Source: a bacterium BMS3Bbin08 (GTDB lineage: Bacteria > Nitrospirota > Thermodesulfovibrionia > UBA6902 > BMS3Bbin08). From it: 64,000 nucleotides of DNA. The notes under the pieces are model-generated. The model saw only the letters and a list, made by a program, of their open reading frames with translations. It did not search any database and had not been told where the DNA came from. This document shows, one piece after another, positions 51,673 to 60,268 of this stretch. The position numbers were made by a program, and so were the translations under genes. Every line of letters starts with the position of its first letter. The first letter of the stretch is position 1. The stretch is from assembly GCA_002897775.1 (NCBI GenBank), contig BDTR01000045.1, positions 103,651 through 167,650 on the forward strand. The letters run 5' to 3'.

Positions 51673-51756
51673 GTGCTAAACCCACCTGAAGAATAGTTCA
51701 TAGTTGATAGCTCATAGGTCATAGCTAACTTTTTACTATTCACTATTCTCAATTCT
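51673..51756. repeat. Short composite repeat between epimerase and UXS genes
   Basis: ATAGTTCATAGTTGATAGC and TCATAGGTCATAGC, followed by TTTTTACTATTCACTATTC and CTCAATTCTCTATTCTCGG. The last phrase overlaps the final codons of the next gene. Confidence 0.75.
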
Positions 51757-52701
51757 CTATTCTCGGTCTTTTAACAGCTGTCTAAAGTACTCTATCGTTT
51801 TTGTCAGCCCGTCTTCCAGTTTTACCTTTGGCTCCCACTTCAGCAGTTCCCGGGCAAGAGTGATATCGGGCTGGCGCTGGGTCGGGTCATCTTCAGGAAG
51901 GGGTTTGTTTATTATCTTCGAGCTGGAGCCGGTCATTTCAATGACCTTGCCCGCCATTTCAAGGATACTGTTCTCAACAGGGTTGCCCAGGTTAACAGGG
52001 CCTGTGATATCATCAGGAGTGTTCATGAGCCGTATCATCCCGTCTATCAGGTCATCAACATAGCAGAAACTCCTTGTCTGGCTTCCTTCACCAAAGAGCG
52101 TTATATCATCGCCTTTTAACGCCTGCACTATAAAGTTGCTGATGACCCTGCCGTCGTCAGGAAGCATGTTCGGGCCGTATGTATTGAATATACGGGCAAC
52201 CTTTATTCTCAGCTTATGCTGGCGGTAATAATCAAAGAAAAGGGTCTCCGCGCACCGTTTCCCCTCATCGTAGCACGAACGAGGGCCAACCGGATTAACA
52301 TTACCCCAGTAGCTCTCGGTTTGAGGGTGAACAGCAGGGTCTCCGTAAACCTCAGACGTTGAAGCCTGAAAGATCTTTGCCTTTATCCGCTTGGCAAGCC
52401 CAAGCATATTTATAGCGCCGTGAACTGATGTCTTGGTTGTCTGCACAGGGTCAAACTGGTAATGTACGGGAGACGCCGGACAGGCAAGGTTGTAGATCTC
52501 ATCTACCTCAACATATAAAGGAAAGCATATATCATGCCGCAGGACCTCAAAACTGGGCTCAAAAAGAAACTCCGCGATATTCGAGCGCCTGCCGGTATAA
52601 AAATTATCAACGCACAGGACCTCATGTCCTTCTGCGAGCAGTTTTTTGCAGAGGTGACTGCCCAAAAATCCGGCGCCTCCAGTAATAAGAATCCTTTTCA
52701 T
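51757..52701 (-). CDS. uxs: UDP-glucuronate decarboxylase (UDP-xylose synthase)
   Basis: This is a 314-aa SDR that converts UDP-glucuronic acid to UDP-xylose. It has [11 protein letters not shown] (7-17), the UXS-typical [32 protein letters not shown], and the catalytic YDEGKR with [18 protein letters not shown], then [11 protein letters not shown]. The family match is strong along the whole length. The last residues KDRE and stop come from the repeat phrase GACCGAGAATAGAG. The same KDRE tail ends the unrelated GT2 at 48581. Confidence 0.92.
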   Translation of the reverse strand: MKRILITGGAGFLGSHLCKKLLAEGHEVLCVDNFYTGRRSNIAEFLFEPSFEVLRHDICFPLYVEVDEIYNLACPASPVHYQFDPVQTTKTSVHGAINMLGLAKRIKAKIFQASTSEVYGDPAVHPQTESYWGNVNPVGPRSCYDEGKRCAETLFFDYYRQHKLRIKVARIFNTYGPNMLPDDGRVISNFIVQALKGDDITLFGEGSQTRSFCYVDDLIDGMIRLMNTPDDITGPVNLGNPVENSILEMAGKVIEMTGSSSKIINKPLPEDDPTQRQPDITLARELLKWEPKVKLEDGLTKTIEYFRQLLKDRE

Positions 52702-52969
52702 TTTCCGCTCCGTAATATAGTTGGTTTATAATAAAATAAATATCAAATTTCAAAATCTAAATGACAAATAAATTCCAAATGTCAAAGTTCAAATGACAAT
52801 AATTTTTCACTCTTCACCATTCTCGGTAGTTTAAGATTTCAGTACCTTCTGTGTCCTCTGTAGTTATAGTTTTTCTCAGTGTGTTCAGTGTTCTCAGTGG
52901 TTTTGTTTTTACGGTTCTCTATTCTCAATTCTCTGTTCACGGCAATACAAACATATAATATCATACTAG
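52702..52969. repeat. Composite repeat between UXS and GT2 genes
   Basis: AT-rich phrases AAATGACAAATAAATTCC and AAGTTCAAATGACAATAAT come first, then CTCTTCACCATTCTCGG, TCTGTGTCCTCTGTAG, CTCAGTGTGTTCAGTG, TTCTCAGTGGTTTTG and CTCTATTCTCAATTCTCTG. No gene is seen. This is the clearest copy of the CTCAGTG-type phrase block. Confidence 0.77.
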
Positions 52970-54025
52970 CTACTCATCCGGGCTGCAACTTCCCGGCTTC
53001 TCAACCTTCAAAAGCCTCACAAACTCTTTGATCACTGAAGAGAACGGGGCTATAACCGAATTGCTGAACAGGTAACGGTCTTTGACCTTTCTCCTCGCCT
53101 GTATTTCTCTTCTTTTTTTGATCAGCTTAGGCAGGCCCTTAAAAAATGAGACGTACGCCTTGATCATTAACAGGGCCGATCTGAACTTCAGTTCCAAAAG
53201 AAAACCGAGCATTCTCACTAAATGATAAGTCAATGACACGAGCAGGGCCACTAACAGGTTATGGGGCTGATAGTTCTTGACTATATTAAAAAGAGCGTTC
53301 CTTGTGCCGTAAAACACCCTTATCGGCACATCACGTTCTGTGCCTGAGGTCCCGCCGTACTTATGGTAGATCACAGACCCAGGCACATATTCCACTTTTT
53401 TGCCGAAGAGCCAGTACCTCCAGCAGAGGTCCGTATCCTCTGAATACATAAAATAATCCTCATCAAAACCGCCGATATCCAGAAATTCCTGTTTCCTCAC
53501 CATCATGGCTGCCGCGCACAACCCACCCCTGAACCCTCTGACATTATATTTTTGAGAATCCTTATCCTTAAAGCCTATGTCAAAGCCGCTGCCAGTAATA
53601 ATAATGCTCGCGCCTGCCGAGTTGACTGTGTCCGGCTTATCCATAAGCAGTATCTTGCTGCCGACCGCGCCGACATCTTTGTCCCTTAGCGCGTCAACAA
53701 GCGGGTCCAGCCAGTCAGGGGTAACTACAGTGTCGTTGTTCAGGAACATTACGTAATCGCCGGCAGCACTTTCAGCCCCGATATTATTTGCCTTTGCAAA
53801 GCCGTAGTTCCTATCCGCAGCCGCGACCCTGACCCAATCGTAGTTGTTCCTTACATACTCAACACTTCCATCTGATGAAGCATTATCCACCAGAATGACC
53901 TCTATCTTGTCAGAGGGGTAATCGCACTCTTTTATCGAATTAAAGCACTTTTCAAGATGACGCCTGCCGTTGTAATTGACTATGCAGACAGTAACAAGCG
54001 GTTTTTCTGTTGATGTCTGGTTAAT
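52970..54025 (-). CDS. GT2 glycosyltransferase lacking a normal start codon
   Basis: The conserved GT2 N-terminus (VTVCIVNYNGRRHLEKC, KIEVILVDNASSDGS) is present only if translation starts upstream of the first normal start codon, the GTG at 53890. In this frame there is no ATG, GTG or TTG between the previous gene's stop (54056) and 53890. An ATT at 54025, seven bases after AGGGGG, gives an intact 351-aa enzyme. The rest has FLNNDTVVTPDWL (DxD-like), DEDYFMYSEDTDLCWR and C-terminal basic helices. Starting at GTG 53890 would delete the first strand of the nucleotide-binding site. It may be an ATT start, a re-initiation product or a decayed gene. Confidence 0.68.
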   Translation of the reverse strand: MNQTSTEKPLVTVCIVNYNGRRHLEKCFNSIKECDYPSDKIEVILVDNASSDGSVEYVRNNYDWVRVAAADRNYGFAKANNIGAESAAGDYVMFLNNDTVVTPDWLDPLVDALRDKDVGAVGSKILLMDKPDTVNSAGASIIITGSGFDIGFKDKDSQKYNVRGFRGGLCAAAMMVRKQEFLDIGGFDEDYFMYSEDTDLCWRYWLFGKKVEYVPGSVIYHKYGGTSGTERDVPIRVFYGTRNALFNIVKNYQPHNLLVALLVSLTYHLVRMLGFLLELKFRSALLMIKAYVSFFKGLPKLIKKRREIQARRKVKDRYLFSNSVIAPFSSVIKEFVRLLKVEKPGSCSPDE

Positions 54026-54055
54026 GGCGAAGCCCCCTGATAAATATTTTGATTT

Positions 54056-54973
54056 TCACTGTTGACCTGAAAACCTCATTTTTTTGTAAGCGTTGGCTGT
54101 TATGTCATAAGCCGATTGTCCGAACAGAGATACAAATGTTACAAATAAAGCCATTGCGTTAAACGGGTCGGCTTTTACCGCTTTTAACAGATACGGCCTT
54201 CCGTTTTTGACCGCGTTATTGGAACACAGAGTAATGCCGATATAAGAGTAGAACCTGGACAAGAGCTTTTTGTCTTCTTTGATATCATTGTAAACTTTTG
54301 CTGAAATAATCCCGGCGGCCTTTATAAGAGCCTGTTTATCAGAGGTAATACTGCCGCCTGAATAGTAAACGACAAGCAAAGGTTCATCAACGCATTTAAA
54401 CCCGTAATATTTCGAGATTCTGAGCCACAGTTCCCAGTCCTGTAATCGCGGCAGCGAATCGTCGAACATCCCGGCCTTATCAAAGCACTCCTTTTTCACC
54501 AGAGCGGCCTGGGTTGTTATAAAGTTTCCCTTTAATAGTTCCTCATGAATCGCCCCTTCTTTTCTCGTAACCCAGGGGTAAGGAATATATGTCCTTTTGG
54601 AATTCTCCACCCTCCAGAAACCAGTATAAACCACTCCGGTATCAGGCGGCGAGTTTTCAAAGACCTGCATCTGTTTTTCGAGTTTTTCAGGCATCCACTC
54701 GTCATCGCTGTCCTGAAACGCTATAAACTCGCCCTTTGCAAGCCGTATCCCGGTATTTCTTGCCGCAGCCCCTCCTTTGTTTATATCATGCCGGATATAC
54801 ACGATCCTGTTATCATTCAATCTTTTGACTGCTTCTTCCGTATCGTCAGATGAGCAGTCATCAACAACGATCACTTCAAGGTCGCGATACGTCTGATCCA
54901 ATACGCTCCGGATGGCCTTGGCCGCCTGAACGGCCCTGTTATACGTTGGAATTATTACGCTGACTTTGGGCAT
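54056..54973 (-). CDS. GT2 glycosyltransferase
   Basis: This is a 305-aa GT-A enzyme with VSVIIPTYNRAVQAAKAI, VIVVDDCSSDDTEEAV, AAARNTGIRLAKGEFIAFQDSDDEW (DxD) and LPRLQDWELWLRIS. The C-terminal third is helical. It overlaps the next upstream GT2 gene by 19 bp. Its TGA is in the same frame as the following GT2 gene, so readthrough would yield a fused protein. Confidence 0.87.
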   Translation of the reverse strand: MPKVSVIIPTYNRAVQAAKAIRSVLDQTYRDLEVIVVDDCSSDDTEEAVKRLNDNRIVYIRHDINKGGAAARNTGIRLAKGEFIAFQDSDDEWMPEKLEKQMQVFENSPPDTGVVYTGFWRVENSKRTYIPYPWVTRKEGAIHEELLKGNFITTQAALVKKECFDKAGMFDDSLPRLQDWELWLRISKYYGFKCVDEPLLVVYYSGGSITSDKQALIKAAGIISAKVYNDIKEDKKLLSRFYSYIGITLCSNNAVKNGRPYLLKAVKADPFNAMALFVTFVSLFGQSAYDITANAYKKMRFSGQQ

Positions 54974-55911
54974 TGTCTGTTTTTAAGTTTCTCATAGATA
55001 TATCCAGCCTGCTTTCCCAGCCTTTCGATGACGCAATAGATCAAATAAATTGCGATCTTCTCTCTGACCAATGCATTATCCCAGGCTTTATTACCCTTCA
55101 GTGCCCGGTGGAAATTCCATGGCGGCACCGGTAAATAGTAGACAGGGTTCAGTATATTTCTGTTGATCGACCTGTTGTTCTTAAAATGTTCAGTGTGATA
55201 ACATGAGATCTGCCTCAATCCCCTTCCAACACGGAGCGCCTTATTGTAAAGTTGCCTGATAGACTTCCTCGCCGGGTGCTTCATTATTATATCGGGTGAA
55301 TACTGCAGGTTAAACCCGGCGCGATATGCCCTGTTCCCGAATTCAAAATCCCCGCCTGATTCAAGACCGCTGTCAAACAATCCTATTTTATCAATAAGTG
55401 CCCTGCTTACAACAAGACAACACGTAGGTGCGAAATGGTCATCGAATAAATATCTCTCAACAGGAAATCCCGTGGCTCTGCCGTAAATTCCAAGCATCGA
55501 ATTATCACTGGAAAACACCTCGACCTTACATCCTGCATAATCGACTGAGCTTTGGCTGAACAGCCTGGCAACCCGTTTTAAATAATCAGACTCAACAGAC
55601 ATATCCGCGTCTATGAAACATAGAATTTCACCCCTGGCAATCCCAACACCTTGGTTCCTTGCCGCATATGAAGATTGAACAGTATTCTCTTCTAAAACTT
55701 TTATCAGGTTCGGATATTGTCCGGCAAAGTCCCCGGCTGTCTGATATGTGGCATCGGTTGATCCGTTGTCAACAACAATAATCTCGAAACATTCAGGCAC
55801 ATATTCCTGAGCAACAACAGATTTTAATGTACTAATTAACCCCTCAGAGTCATTGTAAACAGGGATAATCATCGATATAAAAGTGGGAATTAATGATTCA
55901 TTATATGACAT
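54955..55911 (-). CDS. GT2 glycosyltransferase
   Basis: The 318 aa show SMIIPVYNDSEGLISTL, EIIVVDNGSTDATY, YAARNQGVGIARGEILCFIDADMSVES (DxD), FAPTCCLVVSRALIDKIGLF and GGDFEFGNRAYRAGF (ED-type acceptor motif). A basic helix-rich C-terminus follows. It is closely similar in layout to the GT2 at 57073, so the two may be paralogues acting in sequence on one glycan. Confidence 0.86.
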   Translation of the reverse strand: MSYNESLIPTFISMIIPVYNDSEGLISTLKSVVAQEYVPECFEIIVVDNGSTDATYQTAGDFAGQYPNLIKVLEENTVQSSYAARNQGVGIARGEILCFIDADMSVESDYLKRVARLFSQSSVDYAGCKVEVFSSDNSMLGIYGRATGFPVERYLFDDHFAPTCCLVVSRALIDKIGLFDSGLESGGDFEFGNRAYRAGFNLQYSPDIIMKHPARKSIRQLYNKALRVGRGLRQISCYHTEHFKNNRSINRNILNPVYYLPVPPWNFHRALKGNKAWDNALVREKIAIYLIYCVIERLGKQAGYIYEKLKNRQCPKSA

Positions 55912-55951
55912 AAAAGACCATTACTCCATAAGTTTTTGTAATGTAACTTCG

Positions 55952-57076
55952 TCACTGTATATCTAAATCAAGATCCGGCAGTCTTGTTGCCTCATATATT
56001 CTCGCTGTCAGAGTTGCAGGATCCTCTGTGTTTCTGTCCATTTGCCCCGTTTCCATACTGTAGCATCTTCTGATCTGCTCGGCTAACCACCACTGGCTGA
56101 TTTTAATGATATTAGTTCTGTCAATATTTTCGATCAGGCCCAGTGCGAACGGGACCTCAAAGCCAGGCGGGTTATACGGGAAGCCGTATATGTTACTTTC
56201 CATGCCTTGTTTAAACTCATCTGACAGTAAATATTTCAATGCCTTCCTGAATGTCTGAGATCTCCAGAAAGCATGATCCGGTGCCTGCTGTTTTAAAAGA
56301 GCAAAAGCATACAGATTAAACGCGTGATATCCGGCTGATTTGATATATATGTTTTGAATACCATCTCCTCCGGTTTTCAGCGCTGCCTTTATTCCCACAG
56401 CTTTTCTCCATACTTTCGCGATAAAATGACTTTCCCTCTGAATATGCTCCTTTAACCTGCCTTCGATAGAATGACATATTAAACCGTTTTTTAAGAACGC
56501 CATATTCACAGGTACAAGGTCAAGGAACCGGCATATCCTTCTCATTGCTTCTGTTTTTTTTCGGCCGCTTACCAGTGACGAGCAGGCGGCAAACCAGAGC
56601 TGATGATTAAAGGTTTCATCGATCTTAAGGATTCTGCCGTCGATTTCCAAACAATGCCACAGTCCAAGCTCTTCATTGAACGGATGTTGAAAGAAAACAT
56701 CCTCCGCCAGATCACTATATGACTCGTCTTCAAGGGTCATGGCGGCCTGCGCAATGGCCTCTATGGTCCATGCCTGCCCGATCAGTCCGTTGCACCTGTC
56801 CTTGTTGTTTTTGTTTCTGTGATGAAAGGAATGACCATACGGCCGGGCGGTTTTTGACATCAAATACTTCCCTGCCCCGACAACCCTCTCCCTGAAAACG
56901 CTCTTTCCTGTCAATGAAAAGCATTTCGCAAATGTTATCAGCCAATGGCCTGAATTGCGTACCGGGGTCTCCGGATCATGATATGGTCCGTTATGTCCGG
57001 GCGGAAATGACCCATTATTATCCTGAAGTTTAAGCGCCTTTTCAGCACTTAAAATAATGAAATCGCTTAATTTCAC
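55952..57076 (-). CDS. Unknown protein, probably alpha/alpha-toroid fold
   Basis: The 374 aa have no recognised catalytic motif. Repeated amphipathic helices with aromatic/His-rich loops (NNGSFPPGHNGPYHDPETPVRNSGHWLITFAK, GHSFHHRNKNNKDRCNGLIGQAWTIEA, FNHQLWFAACSSLV, SAGYHAFNLYAFALLKQ) suggest an alpha/alpha barrel as in AGE-type epimerases, glucuronyl C5-epimerases or unsaturated glucuronyl hydrolases. It lies between two GT2 genes and overlaps the upstream one by 4 bp. A glycan-modifying enzyme is likely, the activity unknown. Confidence 0.72.
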   Translation of the reverse strand: MKLSDFIILSAEKALKLQDNNGSFPPGHNGPYHDPETPVRNSGHWLITFAKCFSLTGKSVFRERVVGAGKYLMSKTARPYGHSFHHRNKNNKDRCNGLIGQAWTIEAIAQAAMTLEDESYSDLAEDVFFQHPFNEELGLWHCLEIDGRILKIDETFNHQLWFAACSSLVSGRKKTEAMRRICRFLDLVPVNMAFLKNGLICHSIEGRLKEHIQRESHFIAKVWRKAVGIKAALKTGGDGIQNIYIKSAGYHAFNLYAFALLKQQAPDHAFWRSQTFRKALKYLLSDEFKQGMESNIYGFPYNPPGFEVPFALGLIENIDRTNIIKISQWWLAEQIRRCYSMETGQMDRNTEDPATLTARIYEATRLPDLDLDIQ

Positions 57077-58053
57077 TTAGTTTTCCGGAATATAACTCCT
57101 GGCATCGAAATAAAAGCTCCTATGCCGGTTGCAAGATTACATAAATACGACGCAAGCCATAACTTCACAATTAGCCGGTTGTTTCTTCCCGGACTTTGCT
57201 GGTAATTATACAATCGTTTTATTTCTTCAGTACCCCTCTCATCGATAATCTTCCGAAGAACTGATGGTAATAACGGTAAGAATAAAACAAGCTTCCTTAA
57301 AAGCAATCCGGCATATCCTAATCCTTCATCACGCCAGATAAACGGCTGACCCCTTCCTACCCTGTATTGTTTTTTTATCAACGGCAAAAGCGTGCGAGCT
57401 GGATAGGTGGCCAATGCCTTTGGCGAATATACAAGCTTAAGGCCGGATCGCGTAGCTCTTCTTGTCCAGCTAACATCCCCGCCTGACCTAGATAGCGGAA
57501 AAAGTCCAATAGCATCAAATACAGCTCTTCTTACAAACAAATTTCCGCCCTTTGAAACATTTCTCTCCCGAATATTACGCTCTATCTGAACATTGGTGAC
57601 TGAATCATAAAGTTCTGATGCTGTCCTAGCATCTGAAAACTTAAACTTTACCTGCCCACCTACCAGATCAGCAGTTTCTGACTCTATTGTCTTCACACCC
57701 TCCTCGATCCAATTTGAAACCGGCAGACAGTTGACATCAATCATTGCAATAATTTCACCCCTTGAATGAGTAATGCCTTTATTTCTTGCTGCATACGGAC
57801 TTTTTATGGTGTTTTCAGCCAGGAACACGACAGGATATTGCTTAATAACTTTGGGGGTATTATCTGTAGAACCGTTATCAATAACAATGATTTCATATTT
57901 GTTTTTGGGGTATGTCTGCTCCAATAGAGCTTCTATGCATTCTGCTGAGCGGAGTGGAGAATTATAAGCAGGTACAACGACCGAGACAAACGGCCGGTCA
58001 ACTCCAGGATTCTGTTTTTTTTCGCTGTCAGCATTCATAATTAGCCAAGACAC
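57073..58053 (-). CDS. GT2 glycosyltransferase
   Basis: The 326 aa carry VSVVVPAYNSPLRSAECI, EIIVIDNGSTDNTPKV, YAARNKGITHSRGEIIAMIDVNCLP (DxN at the usual DxD position), GNLFVRRAVFDAIGLF and GGDVSWTRRATRSG. A C-terminal hydrophobic segment (about 295-320) may attach it to the membrane. The DVN variant of the metal motif is unusual. Base composition becomes more AT-rich from here to the window end. Confidence 0.85.
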   Translation of the reverse strand: MSWLIMNADSEKKQNPGVDRPFVSVVVPAYNSPLRSAECIEALLEQTYPKNKYEIIVIDNGSTDNTPKVIKQYPVVFLAENTIKSPYAARNKGITHSRGEIIAMIDVNCLPVSNWIEEGVKTIESETADLVGGQVKFKFSDARTASELYDSVTNVQIERNIRERNVSKGGNLFVRRAVFDAIGLFPLSRSGGDVSWTRRATRSGLKLVYSPKALATYPARTLLPLIKKQYRVGRGQPFIWRDEGLGYAGLLLRKLVLFLPLLPSVLRKIIDERGTEEIKRLYNYQQSPGRNNRLIVKLWLASYLCNLATGIGAFISMPGVIFRKTK

Positions 58054-58061
58054 AGTTCTTT

Positions 58062-59114
58062 TTAAAAAGACAGCTTTGATCTTGAATTTAAAAAATCATA
58101 ATCTGGCTCAATCGCTTCAGAATAAAAATTCAAACCAAATTCATTAACAACGGAAAGAATCCGCTCAATCTGCTCTGTAATCAGCTTGGACTTCCAATCC
58201 GTAAGTGGAGAGTAGTCTTCGGACATGTGTGGACCTGAAACCACAGTGCTGCTCTGGACTTTTTGCCCTCTGAGAAGAACGTCATCCCAGGGAAGATTTA
58301 AATAGGCTATCAGAGATCTCAAAGTTTTTTTTCCGTTCAGCACCAGTTTCTCATAAGGTAATATTATTACAAATGGATTCTCAGCATGCCTCACAATGTG
58401 ATAATTATCCATACACCAAACCGCTGTTAATATCTCATCCCAGGTTTTTACTCTATTTAGAACACGCTCAAATTGAGGATATCTTTTTAGGAATTCCAGT
58501 GCAATGTCGGGCGGTCCACCCTGCCATTCAGACAGGGTTACTTTATCAGTCGCCGTTTGATGAATTGTACGGCGATGCATCTGAGAAGAAATAACCGCAC
58601 ATGGATGCCTAATTATAGCTATTGGAGGCTTAACCGGATAATTTTGAGTTAACCAGTTCAACAACCCATTAGCCCTGACAAATTTCACAACCCAGAACTT
58701 TCTGTTCCAAACAGATTCAAAACCGCACATTTTCGCTGTATGGATATTCAGTCTCCTGCCCGAAAGGATTTCTGAGAATAATCTTTCAGCATCAGACCAG
58801 TCTGCATTAGGATCTATAATTGTTCTCCAGGTAAAGCCAAGCTCTTCTAACTCAGGCTGATTTCTTATATGCAGGGGTTCCCAGAGAACACTGGCTCCAG
58901 GGATCATTGCAAATAATTCAGCCAGCCACGTTGTTCCTGACCTCGGGCTTCCGGATATAACAACAGTCTCTGATATATCATAGTTTTTTGCCTTAACCTC
59001 ACCGATAAGCCGCAAACTTATATTTTTTGCTGTTTTGATCGTTTTTAGAATTAAATTAATCATTTCTCCATATTGTGGTCGATAAATATCTATACATTTC
59101 TTGCGAGCCGGCAA
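58062..59114 (-). CDS. Sulfotransferase family protein
   Basis: This is a 350-aa PAPS-dependent enzyme type. The 5'-phosphosulfate loop SGSPRSGTTWLAELF is near residue 54, followed by WEPLHIRNQPELEELG. A 3'-phosphate-binding region, PIAIIRHPCAVISSQMHRR, is near 165-185. It would add sulfate to a sugar or lipid. It sits inside the glycan locus, 8 bp before the GT2 at 57073, and overlaps the GT4 at 59090 by 25 bp. Confidence 0.84.
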   Translation of the reverse strand: MPARKKCIDIYRPQYGEMINLILKTIKTAKNISLRLIGEVKAKNYDISETVVISGSPRSGTTWLAELFAMIPGASVLWEPLHIRNQPELEELGFTWRTIIDPNADWSDAERLFSEILSGRRLNIHTAKMCGFESVWNRKFWVVKFVRANGLLNWLTQNYPVKPPIAIIRHPCAVISSQMHRRTIHQTATDKVTLSEWQGGPPDIALEFLKRYPQFERVLNRVKTWDEILTAVWCMDNYHIVRHAENPFVIILPYEKLVLNGKKTLRSLIAYLNLPWDDVLLRGQKVQSSTVVSGPHMSEDYSPLTDWKSKLITEQIERILSVVNEFGLNFYSEAIEPDYDFLNSRSKLSF

Positions 59115-60268
59115 TAGTGCTGCTCGAGATGATCAACTTCCTTACTAATATCATGATATTTCTCAATAAATTTCCTGCCGGCAATGCCCATCCCTGCCCA
59201 GCTGTTCGGTTCTTTGATCAACTTCATTAGATTTACATATAAAGACTCAACATCTCTTTCCGGTGAGAGTAACGCGCTTTCTCCTTCCTTAACGATATTA
59301 GGAATATCAGCATGATATGTCGATAGCACAGGCATACCGCATGCCTGTGCCTCAAGAATCGTTGTCGGAGCTCCGCCCTCGCTATCGCCCTCTGCACCGG
59401 TAACACTGGGATGAATAAAGATGTCACAGTCATTCATTTCATGAATAGCTCTATCATGACTAAGAAATCCAAGTAATTTGGTATAATCACTCATTCGTTG
59501 TTCAGTAATGATTTTTTCTATTTCGGGACGAAGATATCCATCGCCAATGATCCGGAATACAATATTTTGAGATTCATCATGTGCTTTTCTGACAGCTTCC
59601 AAGGCATATTTCAGTCCCTTCTTTTCACGGAACGAGGCGCAGAATAAAATAAGAACTGGTTCATTAATTTTCTTTGGCGAGCGTTGCCTGAAGGGATATT
59701 TATCACATTTAATTGCAATGCGCTGTATAGCAATTTTTTCCACAGGACACCCTATCTCAACCAGACGATTTTTCATAAAAGGCCCTTCAACAAGAAAAAG
59801 GTCTCCATTTTTAAAAAGCTCTTTATATCGGGTTTTCCAAAACGGTTCATTTGCAAGCCTCGAAACATCCTCCCCATAAAAGGTAGTGACTAAAGGCAAT
59901 TGGAAGTGTTTCTTAATGGGAAGCACATAGTAACCTGTATAACCAAAATGAGCGTGAAGCACGTTCACTTTTGCTTTTTTAATTTCGCGATAAGTCTTTG
60001 CACAGTCAAAGTGTTTATCGTAAAGCTCACCTAATAATTTTATCCGAAGTCTTCGCATAAACGCTGAAAACGTTGCTTTTTCATATAAGGTGATAATCGG
60101 GCAGGAAACAGGAAAATTATCTTTATTTTCGTGCGAATATCCTATTAAGATCGGAAAGGTCTTTTTTAAATTAGTAATGTAGTTATACAAAAATGTTTCT
60201 GTCTTTAAAAACCACGCCCTGCGGAAATGCGCGACCGTTATGGCCTTATTCTTTAATTGTGAATTCAT
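59090..60268 (-). CDS. GT4 glycosyltransferase (GT-B fold)
   Basis: The 392 aa show the GT4 pattern: VLHAHFGYTGYYVLPI and TTFYGEDVSRL in the acceptor domain, FCASFREKKGLKYALEAV at the domain start, and HPSVTGAEGDSEGGAPTTILEAQACGMPVLST (EX7E region) in the donor domain. It probably extends the repeat unit. Coupled by 4 bp to the flippase upstream. Confidence 0.88.
   Translation of the reverse strand: MNSQLKNKAITVAHFRRAWFLKTETFLYNYITNLKKTFPILIGYSHENKDNFPVSCPIITLYEKATFSAFMRRLRIKLLGELYDKHFDCAKTYREIKKAKVNVLHAHFGYTGYYVLPIKKHFQLPLVTTFYGEDVSRLANEPFWKTRYKELFKNGDLFLVEGPFMKNRLVEIGCPVEKIAIQRIAIKCDKYPFRQRSPKKINEPVLILFCASFREKKGLKYALEAVRKAHDESQNIVFRIIGDGYLRPEIEKIITEQRMSDYTKLLGFLSHDRAIHEMNDCDIFIHPSVTGAEGDSEGGAPTTILEAQACGMPVLSTYHADIPNIVKEGESALLSPERDVESLYVNLMKLIKEPNSWAGMGIAGRKFIEKYHDISKEVDHLEQHYCRLARNV

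Noticed and set aside
14258..53000. CRISPR arrays in the repetitive gaps
   Set aside because: The phrases are degenerate, of varying spacing and without unique spacers of constant length; no cas genes are present.
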